Position numbers and translations under genes: made by a program
Part shown: in pieces, positions 1 through 8,227 of the stretch
How the letters are laid out: each line of letters begins with the position of its first letter
Position numbering within the stretch: position 1 is the first letter of the stretch
Assembly (NCBI GenBank): GCA_036160575.1
Contig: JAYYDT010000092.1
Location: forward strand, 1-33,145
DNA from: TMED26 sp002694075
GTDB taxonomy: Bacteria; Pseudomonadota; Alphaproteobacteria; Thalassobaculales; Thalassobaculaceae
Direction: 5' to 3'
DNA length: 33,145 nt
Notes under the pieces: model-generated
What the model was told of the DNA's origin: nothing
The model's database searches: none
What the model saw: only the letters and a program-made list of their open reading frames with translations

Positions 1-365
1 CCAAGTGTGGCCCAGGCGACCACCTCGACCCCGCGCAAGAGGTCGCCGCCGAAGCGCGCCACGACGAAACCGGCCGCCACCACCGGTAGGGTCGCTAACA
101 CGGTTTGCAGAAGCAGACGCAGGCCGGCGCTGCCGCGCCCGCGCAGCGCCGTCACTAACCCCAGTGCCATACGCCCCAGCGGCCGCCAGCAGTAGACCAT
201 CACCGCCGCCAGCGATCCAACATGGACCGCCACGTCGATCATGCGTCCTTGGTCCGGCCAATCGGTGAGCGCCGGCACCAGGATCAAATGTCCGGATGAG
301 CTGATCGGCAGGAACTCGGTCACTCCTTGGACTACCGCCAAAACCACGAGATGCATGAAAATCAT
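1..365 (-). CDS. uppP: Undecaprenyl-diphosphatase, N-terminal part (cut by window edge)
   Basis: The first about 121 codons of an integral membrane phosphatase. It dephosphorylates undecaprenyl diphosphate so that the lipid carrier can be reused for peptidoglycan and surface polysaccharide, and it underlies bacitracin resistance. The family signature is visible near the N-terminus: an (E/Q)xxxE motif (Q13 to E17) followed at once by the FLPISSSGH block. Next come the typical 'DVAVHVGSLAAV' segment and hydrophobic helices. The second family motif (PGxSRS) would lie beyond position 1. Two ATG codons are in frame, at 365 and 356; I give the upstream one, and neither has a strong ribosome binding site. 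The gene is transcribed away from gltD, so 366-641 holds both promoters. The family call is secure; the start is uncertain by three codons. Confidence 0.93.
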   Translation of the reverse strand, partial: MIFMHLVVLAVVQGVTEFLPISSSGHLILVPALTDWPDQGRMIDVAVHVGSLAAVMVYCWRPLGRMALGLVTALRGRGSAGLRLLLQTVLATLPVVAAGFVVARFGGDLLRGVEVVAWATL

Positions 366-445
366 GCCGCTGCCCCCGCTATCGACGGGCGCTGCGCGCC
401 CAGAATTCCGATGTAGCATTTTTGCGCCAGGATCGCCTAAGTCAA

Positions 446-468
446 TTTAGTCCTAAAATGGAACTAAA
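446..468. promoter_or_regulatory. Cluster of TTTAG/CTAAA half-sites between uppP and gltD
   Basis: Three half-sites sit close together: TTTAG at 446-450, CTAAA at 453-457 and CTAAA at 464-468. The first two form a palindrome with a 2-bp centre. The first and third form a wider dyad (TTTAGT at 446-451, ACTAAA at 463-468). The block lies in the divergent uppP/gltD intergenic region, about 80-100 bp upstream of uppP. An operator is plausible. The half-sites resemble those of the alphaproteobacterial iron-control element bound by Irr, but the spacing differs, so no regulator is assigned. Confidence 0.3.
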
Positions 469-527
469 AGCATACGGGACGGCGATTTGCCGCAGCGCAT
501 GGCGTTGGTCGAGGGCCGCGGGAGTCT

Positions 528-554
528 AATTAGGTCAGGAAGCGAGACCTAATT
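528..554. promoter_or_regulatory. Perfect 9-bp inverted repeat upstream of gltD
   Basis: AATTAGGTC at 528-536 and its exact complement GACCTAATT at 546-554 flank a 9-bp centre. The dyad lies 88 bp upstream of the chosen gltD start and about 35-60 bp upstream of a candidate -10 box. It therefore fits an activator or repressor site better than a terminator. No gene reads into it from the left on the + strand, because uppP points the other way. The binding protein is unknown. Confidence 0.45.
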
Positions 555-566
555 GTGTCTTTTCGC

Positions 567-595
567 TAGATTCCCCCTGTCAACTGCCCTATATA
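567..595 (+). promoter_or_regulatory. Candidate gltD promoter
   Basis: TATATA at 590-595 is a good -10 candidate. A poor -35 (TAGATT at 567-572) lies 17 bp upstream. Transcription would begin near 602, leaving about 40 bases of leader before the GTG at 642. That leader length supports 642 rather than the GTG at 612 as the gltD start. The weak -35 would fit activator dependence, perhaps through the dyad at 528-554. This is a low-confidence call by eye. Confidence 0.3.
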
Positions 596-641
596 CCGGC
601 TCCCGGGCGGTGTGCCCGTTGGGAATGTGGGAGATCGGGAC

Positions 642-2090
642 GTGACCACGGATAAAATGCTGCAATTCGTTAGCACCGACCAACAGACGCCGGCCAAGCG
701 AGCGGTGGACCGCCGGGTTGAGGATTTTCGTGAAATTTATGACGAATTCTCGGTCGACGGCGCCCGTGAACAGGCCAGCCGTTGTTCGCAATGCGGCGTA
801 CCGTTCTGCCAGATGCATTGCCCGCTTCATAACAACATCCCCGACTGGTTGATGCTGGCCGCCGAGGGGCGTCTGCAGGAAGCCTATGAGGTCTCGAGCG
901 CGACCAATACCTTCCCCGAGATTTGCGGCCGGATTTGCCCGCAAGACCGGTTGTGCGAAGGCAATTGCGTGATTGAGAAGGGCTTCAATTCCGTCACTAT
1001 CGGGGCGGTCGAACGCTTTGTCACGGAAACGGCGTTTGAAAATGGCTGGGTCGAGCCGATCCCGGTCGGCCCGGCGCGCGGCCAGTCGGTTGGCATTATC
1101 GGCGCCGGCCCGGGCGGCTTGGCGGCGGCCGAGCAATTGCGCCGGCGCGGCTACGATGTGACCGTCTATGACCGCTATGATCGGGTCGGCGGTTTGCTGA
1201 TCTACGGCATTCCCGGTTTTAAATTGGAGAAAGAGGTGGTCAGCCGGCGCGCCGACCGCTTGGTCGAGGCCGGCATCAGTTTTGAGCTGAATTTCGAGGT
1301 GGGCCGGGACGCCAGCCTGGCCGAGTTGCGTGCGCGCCATGACGCCGTGTTGATCGCCACCGGTGTTTATAAGGCCCGCGACCTGCAATGCCCGGGCGTC
1401 GGGCTTGACGGGATTTATCCGGCCCTCGACTTTTTGACCACCAGCAACCGGCAAGGTCTCGGCGACGCGGTGCCGGCTTTCGACGACGGCCAGCTCAACG
1501 CCGCCGGCAAGCGGGTGGTGGTGATCGGGGGCGGCGACACCGCCATGGATTGCGTGCGCACCGCCGTGCGCCAGGGGGCGACCTCGGTGCAATGTCTGTA
1601 TCGCCGCGACCGCGCCAATATGCCAGGTTCGCTGCGCGAGGTCGCCAATGCCGAGGAGGAAGGGGTTGAGTTCGTGTGGCTGACCCAGCCCGAGGCCTTC
1701 CTGGGCGGCGACAACAACCGTGTGTCGGCGGTTCGCTGCAGTGAAATGCACCTTGGCGTGGCCGACAGCACCGGCCGCCAAACACCGCGCAAGATTGACG
1801 GGTCGGAGCGTGATCTGCCGGCCGATATGGTCATCATGGCCCTTGGCTTCGATCCGGAAAATCTGCCGGTCTTGTTCGGTGAACCGGATTTGGCGGTGTC
1901 GCGCTGGGGCACTGTTCTGGTCGATCCGCGCACCGCTATGTCCAACCTCGACGGGGTGTTCGCCGCCGGCGACATTGTGCGCGGCGCCTCGCTGGTGGTG
2001 TGGGCCATTCGCGACGGCCGTGACGCCGCCGACAGCATTCACCGCTACATCCAACAGGGCGCCGAGGCACCGCGCGCCCTCGCCTCTTAA
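642..2090 (+). CDS. gltD: Glutamate synthase (NADPH) small (beta) subunit
   Basis: This 482-residue flavoprotein takes electrons from NADPH on FAD and passes them through [4Fe-4S] clusters to the large subunit, for glutamate formation from glutamine and 2-oxoglutarate. Visible parts are a first cysteine cluster (C48, C51, C56, C60), a second (CGRICPQDRLCEGNC), an FAD Rossmann motif GAGPGG near residues 154-159, an NADPH motif GGGDTAMD near 296-303, and the C-terminal 'AAGDIVRGASLVVWAI' block. I chose GTG 642 because GGGAG lies 8 bases upstream and the protein then begins close to the family's usual KMLQFV start. ATG 657 and GTG 612 are alternatives in frame. gltB follows after 13 bases, so the two are co-transcribed with the small subunit first. 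Confidence 0.97.
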   Translation: MTTDKMLQFVSTDQQTPAKRAVDRRVEDFREIYDEFSVDGAREQASRCSQCGVPFCQMHCPLHNNIPDWLMLAAEGRLQEAYEVSSATNTFPEICGRICPQDRLCEGNCVIEKGFNSVTIGAVERFVTETAFENGWVEPIPVGPARGQSVGIIGAGPGGLAAAEQLRRRGYDVTVYDRYDRVGGLLIYGIPGFKLEKEVVSRRADRLVEAGISFELNFEVGRDASLAELRARHDAVLIATGVYKARDLQCPGVGLDGIYPALDFLTTSNRQGLGDAVPAFDDGQLNAAGKRVVVIGGGDTAMDCVRTAVRQGATSVQCLYRRDRANMPGSLREVANAEEEGVEFVWLTQPEAFLGGDNNRVSAVRCSEMHLGVADSTGRQTPRKIDGSERDLPADMVIMALGFDPENLPVLFGEPDLAVSRWGTVLVDPRTAMSNLDGVFAAGDIVRGASLVVWAIRDGRDAADSIHRYIQQGAEAPRALAS

Positions 2091-2103
2091 GGAAGACAGC
2101 GCC

Positions 2104-5100
2104 ATGACCTCGTCATTCGACGCCGCCCAGGAAATCGCCGCCTTTCGCGCCAACGCCGCGCGTCTGACCGCCGGTCACGCTTATGATCCGGCCGATGAGC
2201 ACGACGCCTGCGGGGTCGGCTTCGTCGCCGCCATTGACGGTAAACCGCGGCGCGAGGTGGTGCTTGCCGGGGTTCAGGCGCTGCAAGCGATTTGGCATCG
2301 CGGCGCGGTCGACGCCGACGGCAAGACCGGTGACGGCGCCGGTATCCACCTGCAAATTCCCCAGGACTTTTTCCGCGAGCATGTCGAGCGCACCGGGCAC
2401 GCCGTCGCCGAGAACGCCTATATGGCGGTTGGCATGGTGTTCTTGCCGCGCACCGATCTGATGGCCCAGGAGCGCTGCCGGACCATCGTCGAACAAGAAA
2501 TTCTCAACTACGGCTTCACCATCTATGGCTGGCGCCAGGTGCCGGTGGACATTTCGGTGATTGGCGAGAAAGCCAATATCACGCGGCCGGAGATCGAGCA
2601 GATCATGATCTCGGCCCCGGGAAGCCACGCCGAAAGCGATTTTGAGCGCGATCTCTACGTCATCCGCCGGCGCATCGAAAAAGCGGTGTTGGCCGCGCAA
2701 ATCACCGATTTTTACATCTGCTCGCTGTCCTGCCGGTCGATCATCTACAAGGGCATGTTCTTGGCCGAACAAGTGACCGCGTTTTATCCCGATCTGTTGG
2801 ATGAACGTTTCATCTCCAATTTCGCGATCTATCACCAGCGCTATTCGACCAACACCTTTCCGACCTGGAACTTGGCCCAACCCTTCCGAGTGCTCGCTCA
2901 CAATGGCGAGATCAACACGGTTAAAGGCAATATCAACTGGATGGATTGTCACGAGCCGCGCATGGCCCACGCCGGTTTTGGCGAGCGGATCGAGGAAATC
3001 AAACCGGTGATCCAGGCCCATAGTTCGGACAGCGCCGCCCTTGACGCGGTGTTCGAGTTATTGGTGCGGACTAGCCGGCAATTGCCGATGGTCAAAAGCA
3101 TGCTGCTGCCGGAAGCGTGGGACGAGGGCGGCGACATGCCCCAGGATCTGCGCGACCTCTACGCCTATTGCAACGCCGTGATGGAGCCCTGGGACGGACC
3201 GGCGGCGCTGGCCGCCTATGGGGGCCGTTGGATCCTCGGCGGCATGGACCGTAACGGCTTGCGGCCGATGCGCTACACCGTTACCCGCGACAACCTGCTG
3301 ATCGCCGGCTCGGAAACCGGCATGGTGCGCGTCAACGACGCCGATGTGGTCGAGAAGGGCCGGTTGGACCCGGGCCAGATGATCGTCGTCGACCTGAAGG
3401 ATGGCACGCTCTTCCACGATCACGAGATCAAAGGATATTTAGCGAGCCGGCAAAATTTCGGCGCGTGGATCAAGACCTCGACCAAGATCGACGACCTGAT
3501 CCGCGCCGAGCATGAGGAAACCGCGCGCTTGACCCGCGCCGAACTGCGCCAACGCCAAATTCTCGCCGGCTGGACGCTGGAGGATATGGAATTGATCCTC
3601 CACCCGATGGCCGCCGGCGCCAAGGAGGCGGTCGGCTCGATGGGTGACGACACGCCCTTGGCGGTGCTCTCCGACAAGTATCGCGGCTTACATCATTTCT
3701 TCCGCCAGAATTTCAGCCAGGTCACCAATCCACCCATCGATTCCTTACGCGAGCGGCGGGTCATGACCCTGCGCACCCGCCTCGGCAACCTCGGCAATAT
3801 TTTGGACGAAAGCCAGGAACAATGTGAGCATTTGTTGCTCGAATCGCCGGTCCTGACCAACGCCGAATTCCAGGCCATGCGCGACTACATGGGGGCCACG
3901 GCGGCGGTCGTCGACTGCACCTTCCCGGTCACCGGCGGGCAAGCCGAACAGGATTTGTCGGACGCTTTGGAGCGGATCTGCCGCGACGCCGAGGACGCCG
4001 TGCGCGGCGGCCACACCCATGTCATCCTGACCGATGAAGCGGTCTCGGAGGGGCGTGCCGCGGTGCCGATGATTTTGGCCACCGGCGCCGTCCATGCCCA
4101 TTTAGTGCGCCAGCAATTGCGCACCTTTACCTCGCTCAATGTGCGCACCGGCGAATGCCTGGACGTGCATTACTTCGCGGTCCTGATCGGTGTCGGCGGC
4201 ACCACCGTCAACGCCTATATCGCTCAGGAGGCGATTGCCGACCGCCATGCCCGCGGTCTGCTCGACGGCGTTTCGCTGACCACCGCCGTCGCTCATTTCA
4301 AGAAGGCGATCGAGGATGGCCTTCTGAAAATCATGTCGAAAATGGGCATCTCGGTCCTCTCGCCCTATCGCGGCGGCTATAACTTCGAGGCCGTTGGCTT
4401 GTCGCGCGCGTTGGTCGCCCGTCATTTCCCGGGCATGACCTCGCGGATTTCCGGGCTCGGCCTTCAGGGCCTTCAGCAACGGGTTATGAACATGCATCAA
4501 CGGGCCTTCGATGGCGCCGTGGTGGCGCTGCCGGTGGGCGGACAATATCGTCTGCGCCAAGGCGGCGAGCGGCACGCCTTCGAAGGGGGTATGATTCACA
4601 CTTTGCAGATGGCCTGCGCGAACGACAGTTACCACCTGTATAAGCAATATAGCGACACGGTCGGCGGCCACGGGCCGATCAATCTGCGTGATTTGCTGTC
4701 CTTTAAATCGCGCCATCACGCCAAGCCGATTGAAGAGGTGGAAAGCATCACCGCGATCCGCAAGCGCTTGGTCGCGCCAGGCATTTCCCTCGGCGCGTTG
4801 AGCCCGGAGGCGCATGAGACCCTATCGATCGCGATGAACCGGATCGGCGCCAAATCCGACAGCGGCGAGGGCGGCGAGGACCCGGCGCGCTTCAAGCCAC
4901 GTCCCAATGGCGACAACGCCAGTTCGGCGATTAAACAGGTCGCCTCCGGTCGTTTCGGCGTGACCGCCGAATACCTGAACAATTGCCGTGAGATCGAGAT
5001 CAAGATCGCGCAAGGCGCCAAGCCGGGCGAGGGCGGCCAATTACCGGGCATCAAGGTCAACGAAATGATCGCGCGCCTGCGTCATTCGACGCCCGGCGTC

Positions 5101-6648
5101 ACCTTGATCTCGCCGCCGCCACACCACGACATCTACTCGATCGAGGATTTGGCCCAGTTGATCTACGATTTGAAGCAGATCAACCCGCAGGCGCGCGTCT
5201 GCGTCAAGCTGGTCGCCTCCTCCGGCATCGGCACCATCGCCGCCGGCGTCGCCAAGGCGATGGCCGACACCATCTTGATCTCCGGCCATGGCGGCGGCAC
5301 CGGCGCTAGCCCGCAGTCAAGCATCAAATATGTCGGCATTCCGTGGGAAATGGGCCTGTCTGAAGTCCATCAAGTCCTCACCCTCAACCGCTTGCGCCAT
5401 CGCGTCGTGCTGCGCACCGATGGCGGCATCAAAACTGGCCGCGACGTGGTTATCGCGGCGATGCTGGGGGCCGAGGAATATGGCCTGGGCACCGCCGCTC
5501 TGGTGGCCATGGGCTGCATCATGGTGCGCCAGTGCCATTCCAACACCTGTCCGGTCGGGGTCTGCACCCAGGACGAAACATTGCGCGCCAAATTCGACGG
5601 CACGCCGGAAAAGGTGATGAACCTGTTCTCCTTCGTCGCCGAGGAAGTGCGCGAGATTTTGGCCGAACTGGGCGTCGCTTCCCTTGAGGAAGTGATTGGC
5701 CGCACCGATTTGCTGACCCAGGTCAGCCGCGGCGATCCCTCGCTCGACGATCTCGACCTCAATCCCTTGCTGGTGCAACCGGATTCCGGCGGCTTGCCGA
5801 TTCACAACACGGTCACCACGCGCAACGAGGTGCCCGATACCTTGGACGCGCAAATGCTGCTCGACGCCGAATCCTTCCTGGAGGACGGCGAGAAAATGCA
5901 GCTGACCTACAATATCCGCAACACCCAGCGAACCATTGGCGCGCGGCTGTCCGCGCATATCGTGCGGCGCTACGGCATGGACGGGCTGCAACCGGGCCAT
6001 TTGACGGTGCGCTTGCGCGGCGCCGCCGGTCAGTCGCTCGGCGCTTTCGCCGTGCGCGGGCTAAAACTGATGGTCTATGGCGACGCCAACGATTATGTCG
6101 GCAAGGGGCTGTCGGGCGGCACCATTGTCGTGCGGCCGCCGACCGCGGTCGATTTCGCGACCAATGAAAACACCATCATCGGTAACACCGTCCTTTATGG
6201 CGCCACGAGCGGAAAACTGTTCGCCGCCGGCCAGGCCGGCGAACGCTTCGCGGTGCGCAACTCCGGCGCCGCGGCGGTGGTCGAGGGCTGCGGCTCCAAC
6301 GGTTGCGAGTACATGACCGGCGGCACCGCCGTCTTGCTGGGGGCGGTTGGCGACAACTTCGGCGCCGGCATGACGGGCGGCATGGCCTTCGTCTACGACC
6401 CGGATGACAGTTTCCGTTTCCGCTGCAACACCGACACGGTTCTGTATCAGCGCGTGCTGACACCCTATTGGGAGGACCGGTTAAAAACCTTGATCGCCGA
6501 ACATGTCGCCGAGACGCAGTCGAAGTTCGCCGAAGGCCTGCTGATCGACTGGGCCCACGAACGCGGCCAGTTCTGGCAGGTGGTGCCGAAGGAAATGGTC
6601 AACCGCTTGGAGCACCCGGTGGCGCCGGCGGAACGGGCGACGGCTTAA
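2104..6648 (+). CDS. gltB: Glutamate synthase (NADPH) large (alpha) subunit
   Basis: The 1514-residue large subunit hydrolyses glutamine, channels the ammonia and reductively aminates 2-oxoglutarate. The class II amidotransferase domain starts at Cys36, in the context HDACGVGF. The first 35 residues therefore look like a propeptide removed to free the N-terminal cysteine nucleophile, as in characterised bacterial enzymes. The FMN domain carries SGHGGGTGASP. The [3Fe-4S] ligands are C1138, C1144 and C1149 (C-x5-C-x4-C), which become about 1103, 1109 and 1114 after processing. The C-terminal beta-helix has the expected glycine-rich repeats (near VGKGLSGGTI and MTGGTAVLLG). The start ATG follows the gltD stop with AGGAAG just upstream. 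The open frame extends further upstream, but only as a shadow of gltD. No clear terminator follows. Confidence 0.98.
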   Translation: MTSSFDAAQEIAAFRANAARLTAGHAYDPADEHDACGVGFVAAIDGKPRREVVLAGVQALQAIWHRGAVDADGKTGDGAGIHLQIPQDFFREHVERTGHAVAENAYMAVGMVFLPRTDLMAQERCRTIVEQEILNYGFTIYGWRQVPVDISVIGEKANITRPEIEQIMISAPGSHAESDFERDLYVIRRRIEKAVLAAQITDFYICSLSCRSIIYKGMFLAEQVTAFYPDLLDERFISNFAIYHQRYSTNTFPTWNLAQPFRVLAHNGEINTVKGNINWMDCHEPRMAHAGFGERIEEIKPVIQAHSSDSAALDAVFELLVRTSRQLPMVKSMLLPEAWDEGGDMPQDLRDLYAYCNAVMEPWDGPAALAAYGGRWILGGMDRNGLRPMRYTVTRDNLLIAGSETGMVRVNDADVVEKGRLDPGQMIVVDLKDGTLFHDHEIKGYLASRQNFGAWIKTSTKIDDLIRAEHEETARLTRAELRQRQILAGWTLEDMELILHPMAAGAKEAVGSMGDDTPLAVLSDKYRGLHHFFRQNFSQVTNPPIDSLRERRVMTLRTRLGNLGNILDESQEQCEHLLLESPVLTNAEFQAMRDYMGATAAVVDCTFPVTGGQAEQDLSDALERICRDAEDAVRGGHTHVILTDEAVSEGRAAVPMILATGAVHAHLVRQQLRTFTSLNVRTGECLDVHYFAVLIGVGGTTVNAYIAQEAIADRHARGLLDGVSLTTAVAHFKKAIEDGLLKIMSKMGISVLSPYRGGYNFEAVGLSRALVARHFPGMTSRISGLGLQGLQQRVMNMHQRAFDGAVVALPVGGQYRLRQGGERHAFEGGMIHTLQMACANDSYHLYKQYSDTVGGHGPINLRDLLSFKSRHHAKPIEEVESITAIRKRLVAPGISLGALSPEAHETLSIAMNRIGAKSDSGEGGEDPARFKPRPNGDNASSAIKQVASGRFGVTAEYLNNCREIEIKIAQGAKPGEGGQLPGIKVNEMIARLRHSTPGVTLISPPPHHDIYSIEDLAQLIYDLKQINPQARVCVKLVASSGIGTIAAGVAKAMADTILISGHGGGTGASPQSSIKYVGIPWEMGLSEVHQVLTLNRLRHRVVLRTDGGIKTGRDVVIAAMLGAEEYGLGTAALVAMGCIMVRQCHSNTCPVGVCTQDETLRAKFDGTPEKVMNLFSFVAEEVREILAELGVASLEEVIGRTDLLTQVSRGDPSLDDLDLNPLLVQPDSGGLPIHNTVTTRNEVPDTLDAQMLLDAESFLEDGEKMQLTYNIRNTQRTIGARLSAHIVRRYGMDGLQPGHLTVRLRGAAGQSLGAFAVRGLKLMVYGDANDYVGKGLSGGTIVVRPPTAVDFATNENTIIGNTVLYGATSGKLFAAGQAGERFAVRNSGAAAVVEGCGSNGCEYMTGGTAVLLGAVGDNFGAGMTGGMAFVYDPDDSFRFRCNTDTVLYQRVLTPYWEDRLKTLIAEHVAETQSKFAEGLLIDWAHERGQFWQVVPKEMVNRLEHPVAPAERATA

Positions 6649-6689
6649 GGGCGCTGTCGGGGGGCGGCGCCGCAGGCGACCGCGATCCA

Positions 6690-6908
6690 GGCTTGGTGAC
6701 CGGCGGCGACGTCGCGCTCGATCAGGTGGAACGCCATTTTTCCGCGCACCGCTGGTTTGTCGGGATCGAACCGAGTTTAGCCGATCTCGGGCTTCTGCCT
6801 TACACCCGGCTGGCGCCGGAAGGCGGCTTTGATCTCGGTCCCCGCCCGGTCGTGCGCGCCTGGATCGCGCGCGCCGAGACGGCGTTCTCAGTGGCGCTTG
6901 AGGCTTAG
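6690..6908 (+). pseudogene. Remnant of a glutathione S-transferase C-terminal domain
   Basis: Just after gltB a frame encodes about 70 residues resembling the last part of a GST. It has the pattern 'LDQVERH...WFVGIEPSLADLGLLPYTRLAPEGGFDL', then 'RPVVRAWIARAE', which is the usual helix order and wording of that domain (WLVG..PS.AD....YT..A.EGGFDL.P.P...AW..R). The N-terminal thioredoxin fold and the start of the helical domain are missing. Upstream the frame runs into gltB in another phase. A GTG at 6696 could begin a 70-residue product, with only a weak AGG upstream. It ends in TAG at 6906-6908, overlapping the stop of the convergent GST gene. I read it as a decayed gene end left by deletion, not as a functional GST. 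Confidence 0.7.
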
Positions 6909-7525
6909 CCGCTCCAGGCGGTCTCGGCGAAGGCCGGGAGGGCGTTACAGCGCGCCGACAATTCCGCCAAAGCGGGGTATTTGCCACCCGCCACCAGGTC
7001 CTGGCACAAGGGCAGATAACCGGCGAAATCATAGGCCGCCACGGCGTTGACATCGGCCAAGGTCAGGCCGTCGCCATGCAGCCAGGCGCGGCCGGTGGCG
7101 GCTTTTTCGAGGTAGTCGAAACCGGCGCTTGCTTGCACGCGCATTTGATCCAGCCAGGGTTGATGATGGCTGCCTTCCGGGCGCTTGTTCTGCTCGTAAA
7201 CCACGCCGACGGTTTTTTCCATGGTGCCCTGGGCGACGCCGACCAGGCGCATGACCGCGCGGCGGTCGGCGCCGCCGGCGGCCAGCAGGGTGTTGTCGGG
7301 ATCGCCGACTTCCAGCAGATGGTCGATGATCGCGGCGCTGTCGATCAACACCTCGCCATCGTCGAGAACCACGGCCGGCACGCGGCCAAGCGGGTTAATG
7401 GCGACCAGTTCGGCGTTTTCCGGGGTCGCCGGCAAGGTTTTGACTTCGAAATCGATATTCAGCGTTTTCAAGACGATCGCGGTGCGCCGCGTGAACGGCG
7501 ATAAATAGCGGCCAACCAAAATCAT
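6905..7525 (-). CDS. Glutathione S-transferase family protein
   Basis: A 206-residue cytosolic GST-fold protein. The N-terminal thioredoxin domain has the active-site loop SPFTRR (residues 9-14), the cis-proline motif GRVPAVV and the glutathione-binding DSAAI. The helical C-terminal domain has the conserved 'LTLADVNAVAAYDF' N-capping motif. It probably conjugates or reduces small electrophiles with glutathione; the substrate cannot be inferred. The start is ATG 7525, with GAGGAG about 7 bases upstream; a longer open frame upstream lacks family similarity. It lies 40 bases downstream of eda on the same strand, with a small hairpin in the gap. Its TAA overlaps the stop of the GST remnant on the other strand. 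The two GST sequences differ enough that this is not a simple fresh duplication. Confidence 0.9.
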   Translation of the reverse strand: MILVGRYLSPFTRRTAIVLKTLNIDFEVKTLPATPENAELVAINPLGRVPAVVLDDGEVLIDSAAIIDHLLEVGDPDNTLLAAGGADRRAVMRLVGVAQGTMEKTVGVVYEQNKRPEGSHHQPWLDQMRVQASAGFDYLEKAATGRAWLHGDGLTLADVNAVAAYDFAGYLPLCQDLVAGGKYPALAELSARCNALPAFAETAWSG

Positions 7526-7537
7526 GCTCTGTCTCCT

Positions 7538-7561
7538 CGCCCCAAAACCGAAATCGGGGCG
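7538..7561 (-). promoter_or_regulatory. Intercistronic hairpin ahead of the GST ribosome binding site
   Basis: In the eda-GST gap the minus strand reads CGCCCC, a 12-base loop and GGGGCG (arms at 7556-7561 and 7538-7543). The 3' arm abuts the AGGAG of the GST gene. There is no U-tract, so it is unlikely to be an efficient intrinsic terminator. It could affect GST translation or stabilise a processed mRNA end. Position and arms are seen; any role is inference. Confidence 0.35.
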
Positions 7562-7565
7562 CACC

Positions 7566-8192
7566 CTACAGCGCGGCGGCGCGCTTGGCCAGGGTGGTGA
7601 TAGTCGGCCAATCGCCGGCGCTGACGGCGGCCGCGGGGGCGGCGAAACTGCCGCCGACGCAGACCACATTGTCGAGCGCCAGGAAGGCGCCGGCGTTATC
7701 GAAAGTAAGCCCGCCGGTCGGACAAAAGACCACATCCGGAAACACCGGTCGTAATTGCTTCAAATGGTCGACGCCGCCGCCCGACAGGGCGGGGAAGAAT
7801 TTTAGCGCGGTGAGTCCCAACCGGCGCGCGATCATGGTCTCGCCGGCGGTTTGCACCCCCGGCAGGTAAGCGAAATCGAGCAGGTCGGCGCGTGCCACCA
7901 AAGCCGGATCAAGACCCGGCGAGACGGCGAAACGGGCGCCCGCCGCCGCCGCCCGGTCAACGGCGTGATCATGGAACACGGTGCCGGCGCCGACGATGAT
8001 GTCGGGAATTTCATCGGCGATGCGTTTAATCGCCTCCATCGCGGTGGCCGTGCGCAGGGTCACCTCGATCACCCGCAGGCCGCCGGCCAACAAGGCGCCG
8101 GCGAGGTCCACGCCGGCGCCGGGGTCGTCCACCGTCACCACCGGGATCATCGGCCCTTCGGCCAAAATGTCATGTATTGCCGCGCTCGCCAT
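7566..8192 (-). CDS. eda: 2-dehydro-3-deoxy-phosphogluconate (KDPG) aldolase
   Basis: A 208-residue class I aldolase that splits KDPG into pyruvate and glyceraldehyde 3-phosphate, the last step of the Entner-Doudoroff route. The Schiff-base lysine is K131 in LKFFPA. The catalytic glutamate is E43 in the EVTLRT block. GAGTV (68-72), LPGVQTAGE and the phosphate-binding CPTGG are all present, and the length is normal for the family. The start ATG 8192 has AAGGA about 9 bases upstream. No edd or other Entner-Doudoroff gene is nearby, so the enzyme probably serves a pathway encoded elsewhere. The GST gene follows on the same strand, and the upstream FAD enzyme gene ends 35 bases before it. Confidence 0.95.
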   Translation of the reverse strand: MASAAIHDILAEGPMIPVVTVDDPGAGVDLAGALLAGGLRVIEVTLRTATAMEAIKRIADEIPDIIVGAGTVFHDHAVDRAAAAGARFAVSPGLDPALVARADLLDFAYLPGVQTAGETMIARRLGLTALKFFPALSGGGVDHLKQLRPVFPDVVFCPTGGLTFDNAGAFLALDNVVCVGGSFAAPAAAVSAGDWPTITTLAKRAAAL

Positions 8193-8227
8193 GGCTTGCG
8201 GTCCTTCTTGTTGTGGCCTGGTCCTGG

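Noticed and set aside
477..490. GG-N10-GC arrangement resembling a sigma-54 promoter ahead of gltD
   Set aside because: The GG, GC and TTGC fit, but most of the -24 consensus (TGGCAC) does not, and there is no clear NtrC site. Such partial matches are frequent by chance.
1720..2103. Upstream extension of the gltB frame
   Set aside because: It overlaps gltD. The ATG at 2104 has a ribosome binding site and gives the expected propeptide length before Cys36.
549..2153. Long open frame on the minus strand (534 codons) opposite gltD
   Set aside because: It is exactly antisense to gltD, whose family motifs are clear, and the predicted protein resembles no family. Long antisense frames are common in GC-rich DNA.
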